The position numbers were made by a program, and so were the translations under genes. From Loxodes magnus (lineage: Eukaryota; Ciliophora; Karyorelictea; Loxodida; Loxodidae): a DNA stretch of 64,000 nt. The DNA is taken from the NCBI GenBank assembly GCA_946699065.1, contig CAMPDV010001177.1:1-64000 (forward strand). Direction: 5' to 3'. This document shows, piece after piece, positions 1 through 10,558 of this stretch. Below the pieces are notes generated by a model. It did not search any database. It was not told the origin of the DNA and worked only from the letters and a program-made list of their open reading frames with translations. Each line of letters starts with the position of its first letter. Positions within the stretch are counted from its first letter, which is position 1.

Positions 1-1116
1 ATGGCGCCTGAGCTATTTGGGATGCGTCCTAAATACAGTAAACAGTCAGATGTTTTTGCATATGGAGTTATAATATGGGAATTAGTTACGCGAAAAATTC
101 CTTATGAAGAGGTGGAAGAAGGAGAACTGAAAGAAGGAATTAAAAGAGGAGAAAGAGAAGAGATTCCTTCTGATAGTATATTGGGGGATATAATAAGAGG
201 ATGTTGGAAGTAGGAAGCAAAGTAGAGAATGGATTTAGAGAGCGTAATGTATATTTTGAATGAGAAAAAAGAGCAGTTGAAAGTTGAAAATAAGTTGGTT
301 AGTGGAATAAAAAATGTAAGATAAGAAGAAAAAAAATAGGAAACAGATTAGAAAAAAATAGAAATCTTGCAAGTTTAAGAAAAAGATTACTAAGGAGAAA
401 TGAGAAATGGTAAAAAGCATGGATATGGAGTGTTTAAATGAACAAATGGAGATAGATATGAAGGATAATGGATAGAAGATCTATAATAAGGAAAAGGAAC
501 TAATTATTTTGCAGATGGAAGAATATATGAGGGAGAGTTTTTAAAAGATAAATTTCATGGATATGGAGTGTTTAAATGAACTGATGGAGCATGATATGAA
601 GGATAATGGATAGAAGATCTATAATAAGGAAAAGGAACTTAATATTATGCAGATGGAAGCATATATAAGGGTGAGTTTTTAAAAGATAAATTTCATGGAT
701 ATGGAGTGTTTAAATGAACAAATGGAGATAGATATGAAGGATAATGGATAGAAGGTCTAAAATAAGGAAGAGGAACTTATTATTATGCAGATGGAAGAAT
801 ATATGAGGGAGAGTATTTAAAAGGTAAAAGGCATGGATATGGAGTGTTTAAATGAACTGATGGAGATAGATATGAAGGATAATTTATAGAAGATCTAAAA
901 TAAGGAAAAGGAACTTTGTATTTTGCAGATGGAAGAATATTTGAGGGAGAGTTTTTAAAAGGTAAATCGCATGGATATGGAGTGTTTAAATGAACAAGTG
1001 GAGCAAGATATGAAGGAGAATTTATAGAAGATCTAAGATAAGGAAAAGGAATTTTGTATTTTGCAGATGGAAGAATCGAGAAGCAAAATTGGGTTAACGG
1101 AAAAAATGTATTATGA
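1..1116 (+). CDS. Kinase-MORN protein, copy 1 (5' end outside the window)
   Basis: C-terminal 371 residues of a TKL/Raf-like protein kinase fused to MORN repeats, read with TAA/TAG=Gln and TGA=Trp. The window opens at the MAPE of the activation segment. Subdomain IX (SDVFAYGVIIWE) and the late-lobe GCWKQEAKQRM follow, then a Lys/Glu/Gln-rich helical linker (about residues 85-130). Next come five 46-residue double units (10 MORN repeats of 23 residues, e.g. HGYGVFKWTNGDR then YEGQWIEDLKQGKGT) and a short tail ending NGKNVL-TGA. Trp in every HGYGVFKW is TGA, as are some other Trp. MORN repeats usually bind membrane lipids or organise cortical structures, so a membrane- or cortex-targeted kinase is likely (inference). 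It is about 96% alike to the complete copy at 60049-62241 but has four fewer double units. It keeps the conserved CW of subdomain XI that copy 2 has lost. Confidence 0.9.
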
Positions 1117-1577
1117 ACATTTCTTTTAATTTACCAGTTTTAATCTATAAATTTTTTTATAAGACTTTTAAATTAATTTAGTTAACTTAAGTAATTATAA
1201 ATATATAATAAAATTGAAATTTAGTTTTATTATTTTTGGTTTTAAAAAATGTATATAGTATTAAAGAGAAAGCAAGTTTGAGCAATTAAAAATATATATG
1301 AAAGTTTTATATAGAAAGAAAAGTGATAAATGAATAAAGTTGCAAAACAATTAGTGTGTCTAAAGAAAAGTTGACTTAATTCTGCGATAAACAATTTAAG
1401 ATAAAGTGCATAAGTAAAAAGTATGTAAAAGAAAAGGAGTAAAGTCTAATTATGTGAGTAAAAATATATGCTTATGTATTTTTTTTAAAGTTTAGTAAAA
1501 TGTATAAGTATTGACTAATATATGTATGTAATTTTAAAAACATTAGTTTACATATTAACGCTTTTTTCTATGTATAA
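1117..1577. other. 3' flank of kinase-MORN gene, no gene seen
   Basis: A+T-rich DNA, conserved in the second copy (62242-62700) with scattered substitutions and small indels. No convincing coding frame, repeat or RNA gene is visible. It should contain the 3' UTR and polyadenylation signals of the kinase gene. Confidence 0.6.
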
Positions 1578-2315
1578 ATGAGAAAACGAGTTAAGTAAAA
1601 AAGAAGGAAGTAAGAGTCACTAAATCATTTGAACGTTAGAATTTAAAAGTGGTAAGAATTAGTAAAGTAAATTGAGTGTTAGTAATAATTGAAAAAATTA
1701 TGTTTATTCTTTTAAATCATTTTTGCTATAAAAAGTATTAATTTTATTAAGCGAAAAAGCTAAATAATTAAGTTCTATTAAAGGTTTTGAAATTTGAGTG
1801 AAAAGCAGAAAAGTATCTAAGACAAGTAAAAGGTGAATGTTTAAATAAAAAAGAGTCTTGATTATTTGAAGGTGGAAGAAGTAAATGGTTTATATTTTAT
1901 AATTAGTACGTAAAACGTAAGTAAAGTGTAAGAAAAAGAGAGTTAAATAAAAGAAGTAGAAAATATTTTTTTAAGTAAAAAGTGTGTAAGTAATGTTATA
2001 TGTGTATGCAAAAGGGCAAAAAAAGTGAATGCTGAGTTGATAGACTTAGTGAAAAAAATAGAAGTGATTATGTAAGAAGAAAATAAAGCTTAGAGTAAAA
2101 TAGAGTAAAAAAGTATATTAAAGTATTAAATACTGAAATAAGAAAAAATATGTTAAATATTTAAAGATAGAAAAAATTTGTGTTTAGTAGAGGTAGCAAA
2201 GAATTAGAAGGTGTAGTAAGTTTTGAAGAATATAAATGTTCATAATTTTTCTGAAGCGGAATCGGTTATGAAGAGTAACGAAGTAGTGATTTTGTAGAAG
2301 TACAGATTTGTGTGA
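1578..2315 (+). CDS. Possible basic coiled-coil protein, copy 1
   Basis: From ATG 1578 the ciliate code gives about 245 residues, ending at a TGA at 2313-2315. The amino half is very basic (MRKRVKQKRRKQES). The second half has a helical, coiled-coil look (AELIDLVKKIEVIMQEENKA, then NFSEAESVMKSNEVV). I recognise no family. Against it: the duplicate at 62701-63438 carries two opposite 1-nt length changes in between and has TAA where this copy has the TGA. Either copy 2 is decaying or this frame is not translated. Another frame of the last 150 bases also reads plausibly, so the call is tentative. Confidence 0.3.
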
Positions 2316-2346
2316 AAGTTTTCTGTATTTTTTGGTGTGTGTAAAA

Positions 2347-2386
2347 GGGAGAAGGGAGAAGGGAGAAGGAGAAAAGGGAGAAAGGG
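2347..2386 (+). other. G-tract able to form a G-quadruplex, copy 1
   Basis: Forty bases of GGGAGAA-type repeats with five GGG runs separated by 4-12 purines, the usual pattern for an intramolecular G-quadruplex. The run lies in DNA otherwise very poor in G+C and is kept at the same length in copy 2 (63470-63509). It sits four bases before a GC-rich inverted repeat. Function is unknown; a transcription pause, terminator or origin-like element are possibilities. Confidence 0.6.
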
Positions 2387-2390
2387 TAGA

Positions 2391-2423
2391 CGAATCAACC
2401 GCGCGATGCGCGAGCTTGATTCG
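2391..2423. other. GC-rich stem-loop
   Basis: An exact 8-bp outer stem (CGAATCAA with TTGATTCG) encloses a 5-bp CGCGC/GCGCG inner stem with a 3-base GAT loop and a small internal loop. This is one of the few G+C-rich spots of the window. In copy 2 (63513-63550) the outer stem is largely lost but a GC-rich core of different sequence remains. It could be an RNA hairpin in a 3' UTR or a DNA structure. Confidence 0.65.
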
Positions 2424-2581
2424 GGAAATTTTTGGACTATTTACTATATAAAAAAAAATAGATATATAAGTAAAAAAATAAGAGTAAAAATAGTAGGATT
2501 AAAAAAAATAATATGAAAAAAATATATTAAAATTTACATAAAAAATGGTTAGTTTCATGAAAATTTTTTTATTAAATTTTT

Positions 2582-3469
2582 AAGAGGAGAATTGAAACCA
2601 GAAACACTTTCTCTTTACTTAGCTTCATAAGTTTAATCCTCTTCAAACCAAAAAATATCAAATAAGCACAATCTAAAGAAAAAATTCAGAACAGCAAAGT
2701 TCACTTAACTCTCAACACCTCAATAGAAACTTAAAAAAATAATATTCATCATAATCATTAAAAGTATTAAAAAAAGAAAATTAAGAAAAAATATACGATA
2801 ATTTAAAATAGACCCTGATAAATTAGATTTATATAATATTTAAATTGAACACTTGCACTCTTAATAGATGAAACAGCTAATTTATATACATAAAAACAAC
2901 AGAAAAATCTTGAGGAGTAATTAAACTCATAGAAAGCAGAAATATTCGAAATAAGTAAAGATTTAATAAATCATGAAGATGAGATTGAAGAACTAAAGCT
3001 GGAATTTATGAAAGAATGAAAATATTAAAAAAGGATAATTTAATAATGAGAATAAGACGAGAAAAGTTGAGTAAAAATAGATTCAAAACTCAAATATACT
3101 TAAAAGCATTTGCAGTAGACTTCAAAATTAACCGCCATGGAAATAAAAAGAAAAGAACTAACATTTCATAGACTAAAAAAAAATAAAATATATTTGCATC
3201 ATTATGTAAAAAAATTTGACGGAAACACCAAAGATATAATATTATAAGAAATAACATCTGACAAAAAATTAACTTCTAGAAACTGAAAGAAATAACTACA
3301 TAATTTTACCACTCATAACTGAAAAGATTCAGTAGAAAGTATCAATATTTAAGATTAAATGCAGAACAGGAATAACTTCTGAGAAGAACTGCTTATTCAA
3401 ACAAAGTATTTTTACTTTTTAGCCGAATGGCGAATTCTAATAATAATTTTCATTAGTATATTAAAGTGA
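2582..3469 (+). CDS. Probable coiled-coil protein, unknown family
   Basis: Reading with TAA/TAG=Gln and TGA=Trp gives one frame of about 295 codons ending LAEWRILIIIF...K-TGA at 3467-3469. The middle is rich in Glu, Gln and Lys and looks like a coiled coil (DETANLYTQKQQKNLEEQLN, then NHEDEIEELKLEFMKEW). The C-terminus is more mixed and ends with a hydrophobic stretch that could be a tail anchor. No convincing ATG is visible. The first 280 bases also read well in another frame (KIDPDKLDLYN), and no GT...AG segment joins that frame to the main one. The first 290 bases are duplicated at 63710-64000 without indels, which is compatible with constraint. Family not recognised. Confidence 0.45.
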
Positions 3470-4580
3470 CGTCGTCGTTTTTAAGGCTTTTTAATAAAAA
3501 TTTGTAGAGTTTTTATTCATCAACTATTTTTGAAATGAGATAACACTGGCTTTTTTCTGAAGTATAAATCTTAAAACATTTTTATTTTGTCCTCTTATTA
3601 TGATTGGAAATCAATGTTATACTATTATCTCTAAAAATTTATTCGTGTATCTATAACTTTGAAGATAATTAATGGATTTATAATCCTTCATATTGTAGCA
3701 TCTTACGCTCTTGAGTAAAAATGAAATAAAAAATTTACATTTCACTTTCTGCTTCTTTGTTTATTTGATTTCTCCTTATCTCTGTTTAATTACTTTATCA
3801 CGAATTTATGTTTTTTCAATGTCACCATCTAATTTCTATTTTTTTAGGAGAAGTGTAAAAACTAATTCCATTCTCCTTTTGACTCAATATACAACAATTA
3901 ATGAGCTTTACATGCTAAATTATACAGAAATATGTGTAAAATTTATCTTAAATTTCATTGTATTAAATTAATTATTATCTATTTCTTAGGAATAGTTAAT
4001 AAGATAAATTTTGCTAAGAACCTAATACACTAAGTTAATTACTATCATAAGAATATGACTAAGTAATTTAAACATCAAATTACATTTGAATCTTTATCTT
4101 TTAATTTTATAATAGAGGAATGTTGTTAGAAAAGTTTAATAAATACTGTACTGTTTAGTTGAAGTCGATAGCAATAAAAAGAATAAAAATTTTTAGCAAT
4201 TATTATATAAAATAAATAACAGTAGATTAATATTTCATTTTTTTAAAATTGTATCTAATTTGAATTTAAACTATGTTACTTTAACAAATTTGGAAATATC
4301 ATTATTCATTTAAATTTCCAGCTTATAAAATGACTTTTAGCAATTTTTAAGAAAATGAATGATAAAATCAAAAAGAAAATTTGAAAAAATGTTTTTAATG
4401 GTGTCAATAAATTTATAAATAATATACTTCATTATACAAGTTTAAAATAAAAAAATAAAAGAATATAAAAATCAATCTTAAAGAATAAATTAAATTTTGC
4501 AAATGAAAAATAAGAAAGGACTAAAAACTCTTAAAAGTTAATCTAATTTTGATAAGTTTAAATAAAATTTAAAAAAGAGA
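3470..4580. other. A+T-rich region, weak minus-strand coding signal
   Basis: No recognised gene. On the minus strand, about 4140 to 3720 reads as a protein-like stretch in the ciliate code (e.g. CKAHQLLYIESKGEWNQF), but composition alone could produce this. The plus-strand standard-code ORF at 3711-3971 is probably its shadow. Confidence 0.3.
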
Positions 4581-5106
4581 AGATATGAAGGATAATGGAT
4601 AGAAGGTCTAAAATAAGGAAAAGGAACTTATTATTATGCAGATGGAAGAATATATGAGGGAGAGTTTTTAAAAGGTAAATCGCATGGATATGGAGTGCTT
4701 AAATGAACAAAAGGAGATAGATATGAAGGAGAATTTATAGAAGGTCTAAAATAAGGAAAAGGAACTTTTTATTTTGCAGGTGGAAGAATATATGAGGGAG
4801 AGTTTTTAAAAGATAAATTTCATGGATATGGAGTTTATAAATGAACTGATGGAGATAGATATGAAGGATAATGGATAGAAGGTCTAAAATAAGGAAGAGG
4901 AACTTATTATTATGCAGATGGAAGAATATATGAGGGAGAGTTTTTAAAAGGTAAAAGGCATGGATATGGAGTGTTTAAATGAACAAATGGAGATAGATAT
5001 GAAGGATAATTTATAGAAAATCTAAGATAAGGAAAGGGAACTTTTTATTTTGCAGATGGAAGAATATTTGAGGGAGAGTTTTTAAAAGATAAAAAGCATG
5101 GATATG
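4581..5106 (+). pseudogene. Orphan MORN-repeat fragment
   Basis: About seven and a half MORN repeats in one open frame, matching the kinase-MORN family codon for codon (RYEGQWIEGLKQGKGT, then HGYGVLKWTKGDR). It begins abruptly inside a repeat and breaks off at HGY, with unrelated T-rich DNA after it. There is no kinase domain, start codon or stop attached. It shares the variant FAGGRI with the minus-strand fragment at 6282-7045, which suggests exchange between the two. Most likely a truncated duplicate of the C-terminal half of the gene. A separate exon of an unseen gene is possible, since the break reads TAT-GTATTT. Confidence 0.8.
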
Positions 5107-6281
5107 TATTTATTTCTTTTTTTAATAAATTTTTGCATTTATACTTATTGATTAAAATAATATAAATCCGATTTTCACTTTTTTTACATTGAGAATTAAG
5201 ATTTTACTTTTATCTCAATTTTCTTCTTTTTCTTGTCAAGCTTTATTAAAATTTATGTAAATTTCGATTATTTTCAAATTTTTTACTTAAATTAAATTCT
5301 TTATTTTATTCTTATAGATTTTTTATTCTTTTTAGGTTTATTTTTCTATTCAAATTATTTTTCTAAGGTTTTTGTAATTTTTTTTAATTTCCTTACAATT
5401 TGTTCTGAGTAAATAAGCTTCAATAGTTTGTAAATTTTTTTAGGATTACTAAAGATAATTTATATGATTTTTATTGTTGCATATGAAGCTTGATTTTTTT
5501 ACCTATCTTTCAGAAACTTCTAGCTTCTTTAGTTTCATAAAAGCTTTTAACTAAAATCTTTTCTTTAATATTAATTTGATTTTTTACAAAATTTTTAACT
5601 TTTATATTACTTTGATTTAGATTTAATTCGCTTTTTTAAGCTTTGAATAAACTTTATAAATTAATTATCATTCTTAATTATACACTTTAGGTACAATATA
5701 ACGAGTTCTCAAGAATATTAAGCTTAAAACTTATCTTCTTACTATTTGAGTAACTATAAAAGTTAACTTCCTTAGTAACTTTCTGCTGATCAACTTAAAA
5801 AACGTCATATCTAAAATGTATAAACCAAAATTTATTATTAAATTCGTTATGAGTAAATTAAACAGGTCATTTTTCATTTTCATTTTCATTCTAAAAGAAA
5901 ATTAAGTCAATAAAATGAAGATAATCAATGCCGTTAGAAAAAACAATCACAAATAGTGTTTTTTTATAAAATTTTCTTTTTCATTTGAAAAATTAGATTA
6001 AAAGACAATTTATAAAAAAATTTAAATTTGTTTTTGATTATTTTACTTTTAAATTAGAAAAGGCACATTTCTTCAAAAAACTCTATTTTAGTTTTGAAAA
6101 GAAAAATTATTAATAAACTATTTATTTACCGAAGAGTTAAAAAATGTAGATTTTGAAGTAAATTATATTAAAGTCTGAAAGAAGCGGTATAAAATAAAAT
6201 GATTTTTTATTTTAAGAGTTACAAATATTGAATAAAAAAATATTCTAACTATTATATTTAAAATAGCTAATATTTAATCTA
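5107..6281. other. Spacer between inverted MORN fragments; weak minus-strand coding signal
   Basis: Strongly T-rich on the plus strand. From about 5560 down to 5150 the minus strand reads as a Lys/Gln/Asn-rich coiled-coil-like stretch (e.g. HINYLQQSQKNLQTIEAYLL). No start, stop or family can be named, so this is only a hint of a gene. Confidence 0.3.
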
Positions 6282-7045
6282 CTATCCATTATCCTTCATA
6301 TCTATCTCCATCAGTTCATTTAAACACTCCATATCCATGAAATTTATCTTTTAAAAACTCTCCCTCATATATTCTTCCACCTGCAAAATAAAAAGTTCCT
6401 TTTCCTTATTTTAGACCTTCTATAAATTCTCCTTCATATCTATCTCCATCAGTTCATTTAAACATTCCATATCCATGAAATTTATCTTTTAAATACTCTC
6501 CCTCATATATGCTTCCATCTGCAAAATAAAAAGTTCCTTTTCCTTATTTTAGATCTTCTATCCATTATCCTTCATATCTATCTCCTTTTGTTCATTTAAA
6601 CACTCCATATCCATGCTTTTTACCATTTCTCATTTCTCCTTAGTAATTTTTTTCTTAAACTTGCAAGATTTCTATTTTTTTCTAATCTGTTTCCTATTTT
6701 TTTTATTCTTATCTTACATTCTTTATTCCACTAATCAACTTATTTTCAACTTTCAACTGCTCTTTTTTCTCATTCAAAATATACATTACGCTCTCTAAAT
6801 CCATTCTCTACTCTGCTTCCTACTTCCAACATCCTCTTATTATATCCCCCAATATACTATCAGAAGGAATCTCTTCTCTTTCTCCTCTTTTAATTCCTTC
6901 TTTCTCTTCATTTGGAATCTTTTATGTAGTTATTTCCCATCGTATGACTTTATATGGATAGACATCTGGTTTCTTACTATATTTAGTACGCATTCCAAAT
7001 AGTTCAGGTTCCATTCATTTTATTGAACCTACTTTTGTATAACTA
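6282..7045 (-). pseudogene. Kinase-MORN fragment, inverted and diverged
   Basis: On the minus strand this runs from the activation segment of the kinase (TKVGSIKWMEPELFGM) through the rest of the C-lobe and the linker to about five MORN repeats, then stops mid-repeat at 6282. It is more diverged than the other copies. MAPE has become MEPE, FAYGV has become YPYKV, two residues are missing before VGS, and seven residues are missing after IPNEEK. The frame is still open in the ciliate code. The N-lobe, ATP-binding loop and catalytic loop are absent, so it cannot be an active kinase. It starts 23 bases from the likely start of the gene at 7068. Confidence 0.85.
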
Positions 7046-7067
7046 CATATATAATTAGTTAATACTA

Positions 7068-9415
7068 ATGTTTACTTTTGAATTATTTAAGTTTAAAGTT
7101 TAAATAATGTTTACTAATATCCTTAATTAAGTACTAATCATTATAGTGATATTATTAGTTTTAATACTTAAAAACTAGATTAGAAGCATAGATTGGTTTA
7201 TTTATAGATCTATGTATATAGCTGACTCTAATCAATTTATAAAGTAACTAGAAATAATTCTAGTAGAAGTAGAAAATAGTTAACATTAGCTATGCTTTAA
7301 ATGCTAGTTTTATTTATTGTATATAAGTAATAAGTATCGGGATATTCAATATCCTTAAGGAACTAGATCTTCATACAAGTAATTAAGAAATATACCAGTG
7401 ATGATATGCATATTCCTTGTGATACACTAAGCTAAACGACTAAACTTAGGTTCTTAAGCTTAATCTTTTATCAAGATCCAATAGTTAAAGAAGGTAAGCC
7501 AGAAAGATATTGAGCTATGAAGTCAAGAAAATATCCATTCAATTGAAAACAGAAGATCCATTATATTACATAGAGGTAATAGAATCTCAATAGTAGCATC
7601 ATGATGATGATATTTAGTTAATAGAGCTTGAATTGAATCTAAACAGAAATTTTCTTAATAATTAAATGGACAAAATTAAGAAATACGAAACTAGCATAAT
7701 TATGCTAAAGAGAATTAACGAGAAGAGAAAAATGTCTGCTAATTCTAAACAAATGCTATTTCCTATCCCCAACACTGCTAAAGATATGACATCACCTTCT
7801 CGTAAAAAATAATTAAATAAACTGTTTAATATGGAGCCTGATCTTTATAAGGAAATTGATAGAGAATTTGAATTTGTTGTTGCTCATTTAGAATCAGAAG
7901 AAAAAAACTAAAATATAGGAAGAAAATTCTTTTAGTTGAAAGATATGACAGTTGAACTTGATTCTTTCTAGGAGAGATAGAAATCGTAAAGCATTTCATA
8001 GGAAATGCCTAGAAGAATTTGTCTTTACTGACTATTTTGAATATCATTTATAGAATGAAGAGGATAAACTTACTTAAATGGACTTGAAATCTTCTTCCTT
8101 AATGTAGTAAAAGGTAATTCAACGTAAAAAAGATTAAATATGTCAAATGAAGAAATTGAGCTTGAAACTACATGGAATAAAAGATCGAAGTCAGCGGATA
8201 AATTTAAAAGAGTAAGTGCATTGAATGAAAAAGAAGTTTCAGGGAATTAGAAAAATGGCATAGAAGCTGAATTAATTAAAAACTCTACATTATAAATCAA
8301 AAGCAATATTAAGTATAATACAGTCAAATTTCTTTAAATAAAGGGAAGAGAATTACTTATGTAAGTAAATCAAAAATGATTAGATCGTATTCTGAGTTAA
8401 ACAGCAAGAAAAGCAAAGTTAAAGTGTAGAATTAAAATTATTACTCTCAAATTTAATTCGATTAAAGCTCCAAGACTATCAATCAGGTGTTTGCTGAATT
8501 TGTTATTAAAAGAAAAATCTCCAACTTTAAAAATTCATTTAATACTCAGTAAGAATTCCAGTCAAAGGTAAAAAGTTTTCTGACTTCAGCAATAGAAAGA
8601 GTTAAGCATTACAGTCAGATTTGTAACGAAGAATTTATTTGAACATAATGAAACTTTAAGAGAAAAAGTCTCTCAGAAACTAGAATGAAGTTACTTCAGC
8701 AAAAAAATTAAGGACAGAAATTATTTTCTGTCATATATGGAAATGTGAAAGACTTACAAGAGTAGAGAGATGATTTAGAGATGCCATTAGAATTAAGACA
8801 ATAAAAAGATGTAAAAGTAAGTCTTTTGTCATATATAAAGCAGATCAAGTTAAGTTGCTTTTGTGGGAGTATTTACTAAAACTCGAATGGCTTAAAATAG
8901 ATTATTATAAACCGCAGAATTTTATCTAATCAATTAACTAAATTGTTTCTTTCCTGTAATGAAATGGAAGATAAAATTTAAAAATAAGAAGTCATTGCAT
9001 GAAGCGAATTAAAATGGTCTTAAGTTAAGTATAATTTGAAATATAAAAGAAAGTATATTAAATCTGGAGAATAATATCTAGTAAAACGAAAATGACTCAG
9101 GATTAATAAAATTTGTAAAGTCTAATAAATAAGATAACTGGAAAGTAAGGAGAATCATTTTATTAAGCTGATTTAAATAGAGATGTGTATACAAGTATAG
9201 AAAAATATAGCGTGAGAAATAATCCAGCAGGCTAAGAAGAAGATAAAGCTTTTTTAACTTAGATTAAGAAAATATAAGTTTAGTTGTAGATAAAAGGAAT
9301 AAAAATAAAAGCAACGAAAAAGCAGTTGAATAAAATTAGATTAGAAGAATTTAAAGAACTAGCAGAATAATAGTCACCTCAAATTGTGAAGAAATTATTA
9401 ATTATAGGTAATTGA
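7068..9415 (+). CDS. Unrecognised ~737-residue protein, gene with about six mini-introns
   Basis: Exons in changing frames join through short GT...AG introns at 7379-7398, 7494-7522, 7986-8001, about 8107-8132, 8361-8383 and 9081-9100. Each length is what is needed to bring the next protein-like exon into frame, and the chain ends at TGA 9413-9415. An extra in-frame intron of 24 nt may lie near 8818. Start choice: ATG 7068 gives a hydrophobic segment near residues 22-35 (VLIIIVILLVLIL), probably a membrane anchor; ATG 7107 or 7212 are alternatives. The rest is hydrophilic and charged, e.g. TEDPLYYIEVIESQQQHHDD, CLEEFVFTDYFEYHLQNEED, RDVYTSIEKYSVRNNPAGQE. I recognise no domain. The second and fourth introns have alternative boundaries. 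Confidence 0.65.
7379..7398 (+). other. Predicted 20-nt intron 1
   Basis: GTAA...CCAG. Removing it joins ...GTRSSY (frame 0) to NDDMHIPCDTLSQ (frame 2). Length, GT/AG ends and the frame change agree. Confidence 0.55.
7494..7522 (+). other. Predicted 29-nt intron 2
   Basis: GTAAGC...GAAG. It joins IFYQDPIVKE to VKKISIQLKTEDPLYYIE. A 13-nt alternative beginning at the same GT would join another upstream frame. Confidence 0.5.
7986..8001 (+). other. Predicted 16-nt intron 3
   Basis: GTAAAGCATTTCATAG. Removal joins DSFQERQKS to KCLEEFVFTDYFEYHL with a change from frame 1 to frame 2. The flanking exons are the clearest coding stretches of this gene. The size is close to the 15-16 nt introns known from heterotrich ciliates. 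Confidence 0.7.
8361..8383 (+). other. Predicted 23-nt intron 5
   Basis: GTAAGT...TTAG. Removal joins IKGRELLI to SYSELNSKKSKVKV (frame 1 to frame 0). The donor is the full GTAAGT consensus. Confidence 0.65.
9081..9100 (+). other. Predicted 20-nt intron 6
   Basis: GTAAAACGAAAATGACTCAG. Removal joins KSGEQYL to DQQNLQSLINKITGKQGES (frame 0 to frame 2). Confidence 0.65.
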
Positions 9416-9681
9416 ACAAAAAATTATGAAGTGATAAGACTCCATAAAAAGCTAGTTAAAGTGAATACTAGTTTGAAGGTTAAATTTGTTATAGAAAAAC
9501 AAAACTTTAATTGATTAAAAAACATTTTTAGCATAAAAATATTTCAGAAAAAAAAGTTTCAAAATAAAAAATAAAATTATCTCAAATTGTTTAAAATAAT
9601 TTTCAGGCTTAAAATTAAATTTGAATGGAAATAATTTTTTTAGTGGTTTTTTGCAAGAAACTTAGTTATTCTTATAATTTT

Positions 9682-10137
9682 TCAAAATTTGCATTTTGAA
9701 TCAATTTTTTATTTTTTCAATTTCTATAAATTTTGTAATATAATATTCTATGTCATATTAATGCATTTTTATTTGAAGATGATTATTTATTTTTTATCTT
9801 AAAGATATTTAAGAATGTTGTATGATTGAATTTTAATTAGTCGTTTACTTTTAAATAATTCTAGGTTTATGATTTTATATAGCAAAATCATGAAAAATAT
9901 TTGTTCTATTTTTTTGACAAAAATTTTGCTTTTTTCATATAAGATTAGAGAACTCTTTTTCAGATAGCGAAAATACCGGTATTTTCGTTTCGTAGCTTTA
10001 TGATAGCATTCAATTATAGTAAATTTTTTATTTTTAATAACTTTATGAGTTTCATGCGTTAGTGTTAAGTAGCTTATTCTTAACTTTTTCTTTTGTATAT
10101 TTAATCTCAATCTGGATCGTATATCTACTTTAAACAC
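9682..10137 (-). CDS. Small basic protein, unknown
   Basis: From ATG at 10137 the minus strand gives 151 codons to a TGA at 9684-9682. The first 112 codons have no TAA/TAG at all, unusual for chance in DNA this A+T rich, and read as a basic protein (MFKVDIRSRLRLNIQKKKLR, then ECYHKATKRKYRYFRYLKK). Three TAA/TAG codons follow as Gln in the first few residues of the extension. It is convergent with the gene ending at 9415 and divergent from the one near 10177, with about 40 bases between starts that would hold both promoters. No family recognised. Confidence 0.5.
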
Positions 10138-10176
10138 TATTTCATAAATTTATTTTGCTAATAAAAAACTAGAAAA

Positions 10177-10558
10177 ATGGAGAATAGCAAAGCATCAAAA
10201 AATTAGCAAAGAAAGGCTAGGAGATAAACCAGGCTGAAGAGAAAAATCAAAAATAACCTGAATCTTATCATCGTATTAAGGCAAATGACTCAATATAACT
10301 AGATAAGCATCTTATTAATCGAATAGAAAAACAAATCTGTATATGAGTAATGTAACAAAATTAAGGCAATTCTTAGAAAAAGCTCCAAAATTTATTGATT
10401 AAACTAAGACAGATTTTGTGACTAATTAATAGAATAATTAAATAGAAATTAAAAAACCAAAACAAAAAGTGTACTGGAAAAATTTGAGAAATTTATTCAT
10501 CCCAAATAGAAACAGAAATAGAAGATCAAGAAATACAGATATTTAATTCTTCCCTTCA
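10177..10558 (+). CDS. Unknown protein gene cut off by an Hsp70 fragment
   Basis: Protein-like sequence in the ciliate code, first in frame 0 (KKLAKKGQEINQAEEKNQKQ, then SYHRIKANDSIQLDKHLINR) and, after about 10345, in frame 2 (LRQFLEKAPKFIDQTKTDFV, then PKQKVYWKNLRNLFIPNRNR). A mini-intron of 14 nt starting GTAACA near 10350 would join them but is shorter than others here, so this is unsure. The ATG at 10177 is in frame 1, so the true start is not resolved. The coding signal stops at 10558, exactly where Hsp70 sequence begins, so the 3' end is missing. Hydrophilic, Gln/Lys/Arg rich; family not recognised. Confidence 0.45.

Larger units (their letters stand above)
1..2873 (+). repeat. Segmental duplication, left copy
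   Basis: Direct repeat of 60574-64000. Similarity covers the kinase C-lobe, the MORN array, the 3' flank, the G-tract/hairpin and the beginning of the coiled-coil gene, and runs out of the window on both sides. The offset between copies grows from 60573 to about 61127. This is explained almost exactly by four extra 138-bp MORN double units in the right copy (552 bp) plus small indels. Confidence 0.9.

Noticed and set aside
235-420. Hydrophobic minus-strand ORF MLFTISHFSLVIFF (also at 6613-6798 on plus and 60808-60993 on minus)
   Set aside because: It is the antisense of the helical linker of the kinase-MORN genes, where the sense strand is A/G rich. It recurs only because the gene does.
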